NCBI GenBank assembly: GCA_009746045.1
Contig: RPFO01000485.1
Location: 937,223-1,001,222 of the forward strand
Length of the DNA stretch: 64,000 nucleotides
Reading direction: 5' to 3'
From: Mesostigma viride
Taxonomy: Eukaryota; Streptophyta; Mesostigmatophyceae; Mesostigmatales; Mesostigmataceae
Shown: piece after piece, positions 21,721 to 33,256 of the stretch
Layout of the letters: each line of letters opens with the position of its first letter
How positions within the stretch are numbered: position 1 is the first letter of the stretch
Program-made: the position numbers and the translations under genes
The notes under the pieces: model-generated
What the model was told of the DNA's origin: nothing
What the model saw: the letters and a program-made list of their open reading frames with translations, nothing else
Databases searched by the model: none

Positions 21721-22519
21721 TGTCACGTCCGTGATCATTTACGTCCGTGCACTCAAGAAGTTACGCGGTTGCCGTAATCGGAATCGTTACCGACGTTTGG
21801 TTGGTTCCGATTCAGTAGGCCGCAGGCTTTGTTCCTTGGGCCGGTGTGGAGCGCCGCGCCGGAAAGGCCTGAATTTCTAGAGTGACAGTCTTAGGTGACC
21901 TGACTTAGGTTCAGGCGCAAGACTTTGGGGCGCAAAGCCTTGGTGGCTTGCGCAATATTCCGGTGCGTGACATTTGGCAGTTATGAATCTTTTGTATTGT
22001 TCAGACGGAATGATGTTCAGTCCATCTGACAAAGCTAGATACGCAGATCGTAGTGTGCGGTGTGCTGGCTCGCACGTGGTTGTCGAACAGACTTGCTCTG
22101 CATTTTGCTGGCAGTCTAACTGCACGTCAGGCGGCTTGCTGGCAAATGCGACAGCGCATGGATGCCGGGATTTTTGGAGGTATTTAGGAGCAGCGCAGCG
22201 GCCATGGTGGTCGTTGTTCGCTCGTTTCTCTCCCTCACAACTAGTTTGTTGTCTTCATGGGGTTAAACTTCTCGAACAGCCCGGAGCAGCCCCCGTGAGT
22301 GGTTGCATGTCGTTGCCATGACGATGGTTGATAGGATTGACAGTGGTTTGATCCGGTTGGGATGTTGTTGGCATTGTGGACGAGAAACGTTCTGCTGACC
22401 CGGGAACAGTCCCGGGAAAGGGCAATATAGTGGATCACACACACGAGTACTCTATTGCTATGGATATGCCTTCCAAGTGATAGGCTAGGATATAATGGCA
22501 CGTAAACGCGACAGTGGGG
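21721..22519. other. foldback interior, no gene recognised
   Basis: Mixed-composition DNA with a few AATCGGAATCG / GGTTCCGATTC inverted motifs near 21775-21820. No ORF, RNA or domain that I can support. Confidence 0.4.
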
Positions 22520-22628
22520 TCTTGCATGGCGTGGCACTGCCGGCAGTCACCACTCCTTGTGATGACTGCATGTCCCCTTTATGCAAGGACGGCTTGTGGG
22601 GTCTTGCATGGGGTGGCACTGCCGGCAG

Positions 22629-22795
22629 AGGATACTTGTTCCTGGTTGTGGGATACACGTTCCTAGTTGTGGGATAGTCGTTCCTGGTTGTGGGATACTT
22701 GTTCGTGGTGGTGGGAAACACATTCCTGCTTGTGGGATACTCGTTCCTGGTTGTGGGATGCACGTTCCTGGTTGTGGGATACTTGTTCCTTGACA
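22629..22795 (+). repeat. small internal island of the 21-bp minisatellite
   Basis: Eight units of the same core-plus-hexamer repeat as 16087-20712 and in the same orientation. It is fused abruptly to a CTGCCGGCAG unit, showing recombination between arrays inside the element. Confidence 0.9.
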
Positions 22796-22904
22796 TGTTC
22801 GCCGTTATTCCTCCATGCAGTTATTCCTACACGCACATCAAGATAGAGCTATTAAATATTTCCTTGTACATCCAATGATGCTACGTCTTGGCTATTCTGA
22901 TCAG

Positions 22905-23405
22905 ACACTCCGCAAAGGTGAAAACCATTTGCGGTCAGTGCCGGGCCGCGGAAAACGCGGAAAAACGCGATCTGCAAATGAATCTGACCGGAATCGAACT
23001 GGGGACCTCTCGCACCAATTTTGCTGACTATAGGACGGACGTCTCCGGTTACCATGGCATCGCCAACTTACACCTACAGTCATCCGCAAAAGTTCTCTCT
23101 CGGCTATGCTCACATTACTTGCCCACGCTCCTTGTTATGATAAGCTCACATGGGTCTCATTGCACCCACTGATCTTGTGCACAGGATCGTTTAGCGTGTC
23201 CGATTGCAGCTGTGGCATTAATTAATTAATTAATTAGACTCGTGCTCCCGTTTGGGAGTCACGCAAGTGTGGCATGCCTCTAGCATGAAGGAGAAAGGGG
23301 GTCTCTGACCTTCCTTCCTGTTGTGCAAACAAAGGGATGAAAGGCAGTTCGGGCTCCGTGACTCCCCAACGGGAGCATGAGTCTAATTAATTAATTAATT
23401 AATTA
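22905..23405. repeat. dispersed repeat with TTAA-rich ends and an internal insertion
   Basis: Sequences such as CGCAAAGGTGAAAACCATTT, GCACCCACTGATCTTG and GGATCGTTTA recur in inverted orientation at 38110-38420 and 38545-38760. At 23217-23405 CTCGTGCTCCCGTT(T/G)GGGAGTCAC is present as an inverted pair bounded by (TTAA)n. The 22945-23090 part is absent from the other copies and holds a tRNA-like segment. Confidence 0.7.
22984..23062 (-). repeat. tRNA-like segment (probable SINE head)
   Basis: On the minus strand an A-box-like ATGGTAACCGGAG is followed about 45 nt later by a B-box-like AGTTCGATTCCGG, with CCTATAGTC in anticodon-loop position. The T-arm stem has only three of five pairs and no matching acceptor stem, so it is not a functional tRNA. 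It lies in DNA inserted into a dispersed repeat. Confidence 0.45.
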
Positions 23406-23974
23406 CCTACCTACCTGACCTACCTATCAAGTTCTAACTAGCTCACTAGCTAACTAACTGACTAACTATTTTAACCAAGTAAGTACTAACTACTAACTAA
23501 ACAACCCCCGTTGCTCTGCCGAACTAAGTAGATGCCCTTCGATTAAAACGCACAAATCGCGAATGATGCAAGCTACCGTGCCGACGCACAATTGATTCTT
23601 GCCCCCCTACGCGTCTAAATCTTGTATTGTTGTCATTAAGCGCTCAACGTGCATGGGGCTAGCTGCCCCAATATGAGATTCCACGGACAACACCGAAAAT
23701 GAGAAACCACAGTAGCTACCAGCAAGTTACGAACACAGGACCTCCCTAAATCTAGTATCAAGTAAAGTTATTTCCCCGTTTCCACGAACTTGGTCCATTC
23801 ACATTTATAGCGGTGAATTAACTGTCACACCTTGCTCAGGCAAAGTGCGCCAAGTCCTACCGCATGTCTCCCCATGTCATTCACTTAAATAAGGAAGGGA
23901 AATGTAAAGCCATGCATCGTGAAGCCGTATGAAAGGGCATAACCACCCGAAAAATCAAGTTGGTACGTATAGTG
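23406..23974. other. foldback interior, no gene recognised
   Basis: Begins with short CTAC/CTAACTA-rich simple sequence (to about 23500), then unique DNA without a supportable feature. Confidence 0.4.
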
Positions 23975-24378
23975 TCAACCCCCTCTGCTAACGTTAGTGC
24001 CCGCGCCCCTTTACTAACGTTAGTGCTCGTGCCCCTCTGCTAACGTTAGTGCCCCCCCCTCTACTATAATTATTTCCCCCCTCTGCTAATAAACTTTAAT
24101 TCCCACACCCGCTCTGCTATCGTTAGTGCCCGTGCCCCTTTACTAACGTTAGTGCCCAGCCCCCTCTGCTAATGTTAGTGCCTGTGCCCCTTTACTAACG
24201 TTAGTGCCCAGCCCCCTCTGCTAACGTTAGTGCCCGTGCCCCTTTACTAACGTTAGTGCCCAGCCCCCTCTGCTAACGTTAGTGCCCGTGCCCCTTCACT
24301 AACGTTAGTGCCCGTGCCCCTCTGCTAACGTTATTCCCGAGCCCCCTCTGCTATCGCTAATTCCCGTGCCCCTTTATA
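23975..24378 (-). repeat. CTAACGTTAG palindrome array, right arm
   Basis: Inverted counterpart of 20728-21362, about 16 units with the same alternating variants, including the distinctive AATAATTATTTCCCCCC-type interruption near 24060-24090. Confidence 0.95.
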
Positions 24379-24385
24379 TTTGGAC

Positions 24386-25915
24386 CAGGAACACATCCCA
24401 CAACTAGGCTCGACTATCCCACAACCAAGAACGTGTTTCCCACAACCAGGAACGTGTATCCCACAACCAGGAACGACTATCCCACAACCAAGAACGTGTT
24501 TCCCACAACCAGGAACGTGTTTCCCACAACCAGGAACGTGTATCCCACAACCAGGAACGTGTTTCCCACAACCAGGAGCGTGTTTCCCACAACCAGGAAC
24601 AAGTATCCCACAACCAGGAACGTGTATCCCACAACCAGGAACAAGTATCCTACAACCAGGAACAAGTATCCCACAACCAGGAACGTGTATCCCACAACCA
24701 GGAACGTGTTTCCCACAACCAGGAACAAGTATCCCACAACCAGGAACAAGTATCCCACAACCAGGAACGTGTTTCCCACCACCAGGAACATGTTTCCCAC
24801 AACCAGGAACGTGTATCCCACAACCAGGAACAAGTATCCTACAACCAGGAACAAGCATCCCACCACCAGGAACGTGTTTCCCACAACCAGGAACAAGTAT
24901 CCCACAACCAGGAACGTGCATCCCACAACCAGGAACAAGTATCCCACAACCAGGAACAAGTATCCCACAACCAGGAACAAGTATCCCACAACCAGGAACA
25001 AGTATCCCACAACCAGGAACGTGTTTCCCACCACCAGGAACATGTTTCCCACAACCAGGAACGTGTTTCCCACAACCAGGAACGTGTATCCCACAACCAG
25101 GAACGTGTATCCCACAACCAGGAACGTGCATCCCACAACCAGGAACAAGTATCCCACAACCAGGAACGTGTTTCCCACCACCAGGAACAAGTATCCCACA
25201 ACCAGGAACGACTATCCCACAACCAGGAACGTGTTTCCCACCACCAGGAACGTGTTTCCCACAACCAGGAACAAGTATCGCACAACAAGGAACACATCCC
25301 ACAACCAGGAACAAGTATCCCACAACCAGGAACGTGTATCCCACAACCAGGAACGTGCATCCCACAACCAAGAACGTGTTTCCCACAACCAGGAGCAAGT
25401 ATCGCACAACAAGGAACGTGTATCCCACAACAAGGAACACATCCCACAACCAGGAACAAGTATCCCACAACCAGGAACGTGTTTCCCACAACCAGGAACA
25501 AGTATCCCACAACCAGGAACAAGTATCCCACAACCAGGAACGACTATCCCACAACCAGGAACGTGTTTCCCACCACTAGGAACAAGTATCCCACAACCAG
25601 GAACGACTATCCCACAACCAGGAACGTGTATCCCACAACCAGGAACGTGTATCCCACAACCAGGAACGTGTTTCCCACAACCAGGAACGTGTTTCCCACA
25701 ACCAGGAACGACTATCCCACAACCACGAACGTGTATCCCACAACCAGGAACAAGTATCGCACAACAAGGAACACATCCCACAACCAGGAACAAGTATCCC
25801 ACAACCAGGAACGACTATCCCACAACCAGGAACGTGCATCCCACAACCAGGAACAAGTATCCCACAACAAGGAACACATCCCACAACCAGGAACGTGTAT
25901 CCCACAACCAGTCGC
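24386..25915 (-). repeat. 21-bp minisatellite, right arm (about 73 units)
   Basis: Inverted counterpart of 16087-20712 with the same core and hexamers but only one third of its length, so the two arms have expanded or contracted independently. Confidence 0.97.
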
Positions 25916-26223
25916 GCAGTCGGTCTGAATGACTGGCATTATAACGAGCGTCATATTCGTCTCCGGCTTGGCAGTGCCGTCAGCCTGCATACAAAAAGAA
26001 CATTGGAGCCAGCACTTTCCCGCGGGTTGTAGCCGATATTCCTCCATGCAGCGATATTCACCAATGCGCTATCAATAAACAAGTCGACACCATCCGGTAT
26101 GTAAAAAAAGCACGCTGCTGGCCACGACGGTCACGGCGATGATGAACGACAATAACAAGAACGCCTAATAGCAGGCGTCATACAAACTAGAACAGACTGG
26201 AACAACTACTTACCCGGTCGTCT

Positions 26224-26499
26224 GTGATCTTGACGCAGAGCCTGGTTTACAAGGAAGCGAGGGAAACCGGCCACTATGACCACCCCTACTTAACCCACAT
26301 AATGAAGGTTAGGAATCCTCCCCATCATGCTAACCGTAGACTCGGTGAAACGCCCCATGCTACAAATACGATAGCCCAGCAACGACTACTTGCGGCCATC
26401 ACCTTGTCCAGTTCTGGCTGGCTGTGCGGCGGTAATTTTACCAAGTTTAAAAATGTTACGCCGCACCAGTCTGTGCTTTTTTACGTAGTACCAGTGTAG
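26224..26499 (+). other. 91-codon ORF in right foldback arm
   Basis: Encodes a protein identical to 15498-15773 in the left arm and also reads outward. No recognised domain. Confidence 0.35.
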
Positions 26500-26758
26500 T
26501 GCAGAAATCTGCCAAAAGAGCAAACGCCCAAAGGCAAATTCCAAGACGCCCAAAGCCAAATTCCAAGACGCCCAAAGCCCAAAGGCGGGCGAGTCTGGCG
26601 CGGCGCGCCTGTCCTGGAGGCCATTGGGCGCCGGAATAAGAAATCCCGTAGTACCCCTACCAGCGGGCGGCGCAGCCTCCAGCCTCCACTCACCAGCTGG
26701 CGCGGTCATGCCTCCACCGACTCAAAGTTAGGCCAACGCCCAAAAGCTGAATGCACTA

Positions 26759-27217
26759 CACCCTCCGCATTGGTAGTTTTACTAAATAATTATGAGGCTG
26801 GGCGCCGGCCAGCTGCAAACGATAAATAAAACAAAAGAATTTTAATTAACTAATTCCCGAGTGTACTGACCTGTAGTTTTTGAAGCTACCAAACAAATTA
26901 AGAAAGTGTAAATAAATAATTTGACTGCCAAGAGCGCTTCTTTTGCGGTAAAAAACAAAGAAATATTAAATCTCTGGCTGAAAAATGTGCTTTTACTAGC
27001 CGTAAGAGCAGTGCATCCGGCTGGGTTATACAAAACAAACAAAGAATTATTAAATTTCGCAGCCGGTTTAACGGTTGTTCGGTAACCAAACAAACAAACT
27101 AATAATTAATTAATTGGGCGGACACCGACAGTAACACTTTCAACCAATAAAACGCTAATGTCTAATTCCGAAGGGCCTTTTGGCTGAACTGAATTAAAAC
27201 TACCAATGCGGGGGGTG
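26759..27217. mobile_element. 459-bp Stowaway-like MITE, second copy
   Basis: Same ends (CACCCTCCGCATTGG...) and interior as 14054-14508, with TA at 26757-26758 and 27218-27219. It sits in the right remnant of the hAT element. The length difference from the first copy includes a CGAC-type insertion near 27125. Confidence 0.92.
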
Positions 27218-27560
27218 TACGCAGGGAAGGCAACTGTGCTCGTCTAAAGTATTAAACACAAAGTGTATCTCAATATATAATTGATACAAAATAATTAATA
27301 TAAGTCTCATTAATATAAATGATAGAAGTTGTCTACCTAATACGTTATAGTAGCTACTGTCGTCATTATTCGATCGGCGTCCGAATAGTTCGGAGAACTA
27401 TTCGGTGTTCGATTCGGGAAGGGCCCTTCAGCTCCGAACATATTCGGTATCGGTATCGGGAGGCTCCAAACATATTCGGCATAGGGTTCGGGGCACCCCC
27501 CTGGTCCGAGTATCCGATTCGGCAAGCCAAAACGCTATTCGGTACAACCCTACAACTTGC

Positions 27561-28042
27561 AACGCAAAGTCATACTGTCAAGTTATACTCAATATTTACA
27601 AAGGTACTAAAATTGCATTGAGTTTAGAAAAATTTTTATGTAGTATATATATGCAGGAAGTAAAAAGTACCAGTACGGATATTTTGAGCGAGGGATAATA
27701 TCGGGATCTCGAGATGCGGAGTCACTTTCAAGGTCTTGGGAGTCGTGGAGCACCAAACGGTAAAGACGTGCGGAAAATAGAATTCCTGGCGATGGATGAC
27801 GGGTGTGCTGATATATTCATCATCACGACCGACCCAATTTGATCATAAAACGGGAGAATATGACGTGGTAAAAGAAGGCAGCTGAAGAATAATCCAAAGT
27901 AGATGTGCGGAGATATAGTTAATTCCTTGACCAGGCTGCTTTCGTGGTTCGAGTCCTGCAAGCTGATTCTCGGGATGACTTGCTGTGCTGGATAACGTCG
28001 TCGCGCGCGTCGTACGCAGCAGGTTATTACAAGCATCGAAAA
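27561..28042. other. 5' flank of the Tubby gene
   Basis: A+T-rich unique DNA between the hAT target duplication and the Tubby start. The open frame extends upstream to an ATG at 27944, so the 5' UTR/coding boundary is uncertain. No promoter motif can be assigned. Confidence 0.4.
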
Positions 28043-31000
28043 ATGTTTATGTCAGAGAGCAGCTTTTTAGACGGAGATGAACCTCCGCAAGCCGAGAAGG
28101 TGGGGATCAACAAAAATTTGAAGAATGCCGCCGCCATTCGTCCTGTTTCTGCCCGCACCCTTGCCGTCGCTCGTCCCGGCAGTGCGGCCCGGGCCTCCCC
28201 ACGGGAAGGGAGCGGTGGGGACTTGTTTGGATCCGAAATTCCACCCCAAAGTCCAAGGACCCCCTGTAGCCCTAGCAGCACCATGGACATGACCCCGGCG
28301 CAGCGCATGCAGGCGCTGAAGGAGCGGAACGCACAGAAACGGAAAGACCGCAGCCTATCCGGAAGCATGGTCGTGAGCAACGACTCCATGTCAAGGTCCC
28401 GACCGGGAAGCGCTCTGGGCCGGCCCGGGAGCGCTCTAGGTCAGCATGGCGCCTTGAGTATGTCCTCACTCAGCTCATCCCTCGACTCGGTGGCGCGGGA
28501 GACCGCCGCGGAGACCACCAGCAGCAGCATCCAGGAGCTGATCCAGGAGAAGCAAAGCAACGCACAGAAGAGCAGCGCGCAGCCACAGGCGTCGCAGCGG
28601 TCGGCCCATAGCGACTCGCATTCCCAGGAGCAGGACAGTGCGGCCCCTAGCTCGGGCGCAGAGGAGGTCGAGCGCAACCTGCTTGCGCATGGGGTGAGCT
28701 CGGTGTATGACCCAACGACCCTTGCGACGCCGCAGTCAGCCCAATCTGGCCCGCGCGGCTCGGCGCGTGGTGTCGATCCAGGCCTGACGCACTCGGGGAG
28801 CATGCTGACGCGCGCGATCACCTCGAGCCGCCACATGGACGTGTCAGACATTCGCATGTTCCTCATGCAGCCGGGCCCCAAGGATGGCCCGATCCTGTGC
28901 CAGATCATCCGTGACAAGGGCAAGCAGAAGATGTTCCCCAAGTTCTCGCTCATGCTGGATAATGAGAGTAAGCGGTTCCTGCTCTCAGCGCGCAAGCGCA
29001 AGAAGAGCAAGAGCAGCAACTACCTGATCAGCCTTGACGAGGAAGACATGTCCAGGCAGAGCGGGAACTTCTTCGGCAAGCTGCGCTCCAACTTTGTGGG
29101 CACAGAGTTCACCATCTACGACAAGGGCGCCAAGCCGAAGGACGCCGACCACACGTCGCTGCTCACGCAGGTGTGTAAGCGTGCCTTGCAGTGCATTGCA
29201 CGCTGGCTTGACTTGGATGCTGCTCACGCAGGTATGCCAGTACACGCCACAGAAGGTATGCAGTATCTCCGCCTGGTGCTGCATGGAGGGGGGGGGTGAA
29301 CCCACGGCTCATGCAGGTGGGCCCACACAACGTGCCCGCTGCTCACCAGGCGTGTATCCACATCGATGATGCCAACTAATGTGAGGGCAGACCTCGCTTC
29401 CTATCTACCCCTTCACGCAATTAGGCACACATGCACGCCAGCAGGTAGGCGTTGTTTTTGCCTGGTGCTGCAAACGCAGGTAAGGGTGTAAGTAGGGGCT
29501 CGCAGGGGAAGGCATGCATGGCCCCAGGCAGGTGCCAGCGGCTGTCGCACGATGCGGCAGACCCTGCTACCATGACAGGCACGTTCCGCTACCCGGCATG
29601 CAGGTGCCGCAGTAGGGAGACAAACAGAGGCAAACAGAGGCAGCCACTTTGTCTGTGTGGACCGCCCGCAGCGCACAGGCGCGCAGGATGGTCTCACTCT
29701 GTGATCGATCATGCCCATGCGTCGTTGCAGGCATGTCCCGTGGCATGCCGTCCCCAAGCACCGCCCGCCACGCGCTGACTTGCATCACCCATGCCCTGTC
29801 GTGGTGACCGGCCGTGTGGGCGCACCCGGGGACCACCGGGGCACCTCTGCCGGTCATCGCCGCATAACTGCAAGCAGCTAGCATCCATATCTGCCAGCAG
29901 CTAGCGTCCATAACTGCCAGCAGCTAGCATCCATATCTGCCAGCTGCTAGCATCCATATCAACTTCTGTACATGCCAGACAATATGGAGTATGCTCTCTG
30001 TGATGTGTTCCAGGCAGTCGTGCGGCTCTGTGAAACATTCTAAACTTGGCACCCAATGACCTAGCCTATAAGCCATCCCCATCCAACCACATAGGCTAGA
30101 AGGCAGCGCATTCATGCGCCCAGCTGCATGTGTCGCGCTCGCGTGGGCTGTGTGGGCCATGCGGGTGTGGGACCGGTGGGGATCTCCTCGGGGCCGTTGC
30201 CTGACCGTTGCCTGGATGAGCCCTGGCCGCTTGCCCGCGGGGCACCCACGGGACGCCCTTGCCCACAGGGCGCCCTGCTCATTCATGCTTTGCCATCATA
30301 CATGTCTGCCACCATAACAACAGGCATGGTTCGCCTCTGGTGGGAAGCAGGTGGGTGGGCATAGTTTTTTTCAGTGATGCATGCATAGGAGGAATAAGCA
30401 GTCCCGCCCATGCACCGCCCATGCACCGCCCATGCACCGCCCATTCACCGCCCATTCACCGCCCATTCACGGCCCATTCACGGCCCATTCACGGCCCATT
30501 CACCGCCCATTCACCGCCCATGCACCGCCCATGCACCGCCCATTCACCGCCCATGCACCGCCCATTCACCGCCCATTCACCGCCCATGCACCGCCCATTC
30601 ACCGCCCATTCACCGCCCATGCACCGCCCATTCACCGCCCATGCACCGCCCATTCACCGCCCATGCACCGCCCATTCACCGCCCATGCACCGCCCATTCA
30701 CCGCCCATGCACCGCCCATTCACCGCCCATTCACCGCCCATGCACCGCCCATTCACCGCCCATGCACCGCCCATGCACCGCCCATTCACCGCCCATTCAC
30801 CGCCCATTCACCGCCCATTCACCGCCCATTCACCGCCCATTCACCGCCCATTCACCGCCCATTCACCGCCCATTCACCGCCCATGCACCGCCCATGCACT
30901 GCCCATTCACCGCCCATGCACCGCCCATTCACCGCCCATGCACCGCCCATTCACCGCCCATTCACGGCCCATTCACCGCCCATTCACCGCCCATTCACCG

Positions 31001-32339
31001 CCCATTCACCGCCCATTCACCGCCCATTCACCGCCCATTCACCGCCCATGCACCGCCCATGCACTGCCCATTCACCGCCCATGCACCGCCCATTCACCGC
31101 CCATGCACCGCCCATTCACCGCCCATTCACGGCCCATTCACCGCCCATTCACCGCCCATGCACCGCCCATGCACCGCCCATGCACCGCCCATGCACCGCC
31201 CATGCACCGCCCATGCACCGCCCATGCACCGCCCATGCACCACCGATTCCTCCTAAGCATACTTCCACTGACGGATGCCTCCTCTATCACCCACATCATG
31301 TCATGCACATCGCGGCTCACCCCGTGTTGTTTGCGTGTGTCGAAATACCTGCTCCCCTTTGGACCCTCGTTATGCCCTGTTGCCCCCTCCTGCCAATGAC
31401 CCGCCTCGTGCCGCCAGATGGCGCCGCGCCAGGAGCTGGGCGCTGTCATCTACCAGTTCAACGTAATGGGCACGCGCGGACCTCGCAAGATGACGGCCAT
31501 GATCCCCCGCATTGGCCCGGATGGCCAGCGCGTGGTGGTGCGGCCAGGCAAGGACGGGGAGGGCATGCTGGAGCAGGTGAGTGCACGGGGGGCTTGCAGG
31601 GGTAGGGGAAGGGGGGGGAGAGGCGGGGAGGGTGTGGCGGGTGCTGCAGTAGTAGTGGAACTCACTTTATAGGAACTTCAAGCATATGGCAAAGCCGCCA
31701 ACTAGGAATGCCCCATTCATTTACAAGTATGGATTCCATAGGGCAAGGCGCAGCAGCACATCATTGGTCCCTATGCCATTATTCCCTGCTGCTCCTGCCC
31801 ACCGCCCCCGCTCGCCTCAGCTCGTATGCGTGTGTATGTACTGCAAGCATTGTGTATATTCAAGCATTGTGCTTTGCTTACTTACAAGCATCTGGCGCTT
31901 ACACCTCACCGCGCCCTACCCCCTCCCTTGGCCACTATACATTGGCGCCCCCCCCTGTGCGCACCACCCTTCCTCCTCTCGCCCTGCTTGCCCTGGCTCC
32001 CGCCTTGCCCTGCCTTCATCCCCCCCCCCCGGTGCTCGCCAGTACAAGAAGAACGCGCACGGCGAGCACGAGGACTTGGTCATCATGCGCAACAACCCGC
32101 CCAAGTGGAACGAGCAGCTGCAGGCCTACTGCCTCAACTTCAACGGGCGCGTGACGGCCGCCAGCGTGAAGAACTTCCAGCTGGTGGAGGAGAAGGATGG
32201 CGTCAAGAGCCCAGTCATCCTCCAGTTTGGCAAGATCGACAAGGACGTATTCACGATGGACTACCAGTACCCAATGTCCGCCTTCCAGGCCTTCTGCATC
32301 TGCCTCGCGTCCTTCGACAACAAGCTCGCGTGCGAGTGA
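28043..32339 (+). CDS. Tubby-like protein, three coding exons
   Basis: Exons 28043-29170, 31418-31576 and 32043-32339, all phase 0 with GT-AG borders, giving about 527 residues. Residues 1 to about 260 are Ser/Ala/Gln-rich and probably disordered. The C-terminal tubby domain follows: [37 protein letters not shown] (basic phosphoinositide-binding region), [10 protein letters not shown], then [20 protein letters not shown] in exon 2 and [27 protein letters not shown] and the invariant FAICLSSFDxKLACE-type end in exon 3. Tubby domains bind PI(4,5)P2 and act in ciliary membrane trafficking or transcription. No F-box, unlike land-plant TULPs. Upstream in-frame ATG at 27944 would add 33 residues. 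Intron 1 carries a large 11-bp array. Confidence 0.92.
29876..29960 (+). repeat. 23-bp tandem repeat in Tubby intron 1
   Basis: Four units of GCTAGCATCCATATCTGCCA+GCA with small changes. Confidence 0.9.
30408..31240 (+). repeat. 11-bp array CACCGCCCAT(T/G) in Tubby intron 1
   Basis: About 75 uninterrupted units differing mainly at one position (T or G), with a few CACGGCCCATT and CACTGCCCATT variants. An order of variants at about 30780-30960 is repeated at about 30965-31135. The G+C-rich strand-asymmetric array ends about 175 bp before exon 2. Long frames through it are artefacts. Confidence 0.97.
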
Positions 32340-33169
32340 GGGGGGGATGTTGGTCCATGGTATTGTTGTATGGTGGCTGCTGCTTGGCCTGGGCGAGCGT
32401 GGCGCACCGGTTTGCCGAAATATCAACGCACTTGGGGCGCTTACGTGGGCGTGGGCCTGGGCGAGGTGCGTCTAGACTGGTGAGAATCCACATGGCGATT
32501 CCATAGCAAGGTGTAGGTGAGCGCCGCATCTCACAACACCGGGCAAGGAGAGATGCATGGCCGTTTGCAGGATGCCGTCGGCACGCAACAAGCGTCCGAG
32601 GGAAACGTTGGAGGCAGGAGCAACCTCTGGACGTGGCCTGGCCTCGCGACCTGCTGTCAATCGCGACTATTTTGCGGCCCAGGGTGATTTCTTAACATTT
32701 TTTCTTGGTGGAAGGACAGGGGATGGCTCCTGTCAGCGGACGCTCTGCGAGGGTGACCCCCCTGTGCCTTGCAGCGCATACCAAAGGGCTCCAGTGGCAT
32801 GGACGTATAACAGGTAGTTCTCCTCGTGGCGAAGAATGTTAGAGGCGAAACCAGTGTCTGGAACTGGCCTTGCAGCAGCTGCAGGTCAAGGATGTAAAAT
32901 TACTCTCCACTAATGTCTGCACAGTCTCCATTTTTACAAGGGGTTGAGCTGCCATCATAAAGAATGATGATAGGCTTAGAATGATGGTTTTGAGTAATTG
33001 TTGGTCTCATGCTGGGTGCTTATCTGTCTATTTCTTCTCGCGGCTTCATGTGCTTGGAAGAGTAGTGAGGCAGTCAGCAAGTGTCAACCTCTGTTACAGG
33101 CTTCCTTTGACAGCACCACCATCACGTCATGATTCTGTGCCCCGTGGCCTCCCATTGGAGGCATGTGTT
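32340..33169. other. Tubby 3' flank, no gene recognised
   Basis: Contains the 3' UTR and unique DNA; no further ORF or repeat that I can support. Confidence 0.4.
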
Positions 33170-33256
33170 TCATAATAAATTTAGTTAAATTAAATTGAAA
33201 CATATCTCCGTTGGGAGTACATGTAGCACATATCCCTGAGAAGGGGCATATGGCTT

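Larger units (their letters stand above)
15353..26644. mobile_element. 11.3 kb foldback-like element with array-filled inverted arms
   Basis: The ends ATTTCTTATTCCGGCGCC (15353) and its complement (26644) begin inverted arms in the same order: about 730 bp of unique sequence, a 21-bp minisatellite, then a CTAACGTTAG array. The left arm is about 6.0 kb and the right about 2.7 kb; the difference is array length. The interior (21363-23974) contains other repeats and no transposase. Drosophila Foldback elements likewise have long inverted repeats made of tandem arrays, hence the name; relationship is not claimed. No target duplication seen. Confidence 0.75.
15144..27552. mobile_element. hAT-type element, greatly enlarged by nested insertions
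   Basis: Ends TAGGGTTGTACCGAATAG (15144-15161) and its complement (27535-27552), flanked by identical 8-bp CAACTTGC at 15136-15143 and 27553-27560. An 8-bp duplication and TAGGG ends are typical of hAT elements. Its own DNA is only about 15144-15352 and 26645-27552 minus a 459-bp MITE, roughly 650 bp. That DNA is rich in CCGAACATATTCGG-type palindromes and lacks a transposase, so it is a non-autonomous hAT. Confidence 0.85.

Noticed and set aside
22984..23062. Functional tRNA gene on the minus strand
   Set aside because: T-arm pairing is poor and no acceptor stem can be formed; better explained as a SINE head.
15144..27552. Two independent solo copies of the CCGAATA-type repeat at each side of the foldback
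   Set aside because: A shared internal segment hinted at this, but the perfect 8-bp CAACTTGC duplication at the outer borders favours a single split element.
30259..31605. 448-codon His/Pro-rich frame ([10 protein letters not shown] repeats)
   Set aside because: It is the 11-bp array read in frame and runs into Tubby exon 2 in a different frame.
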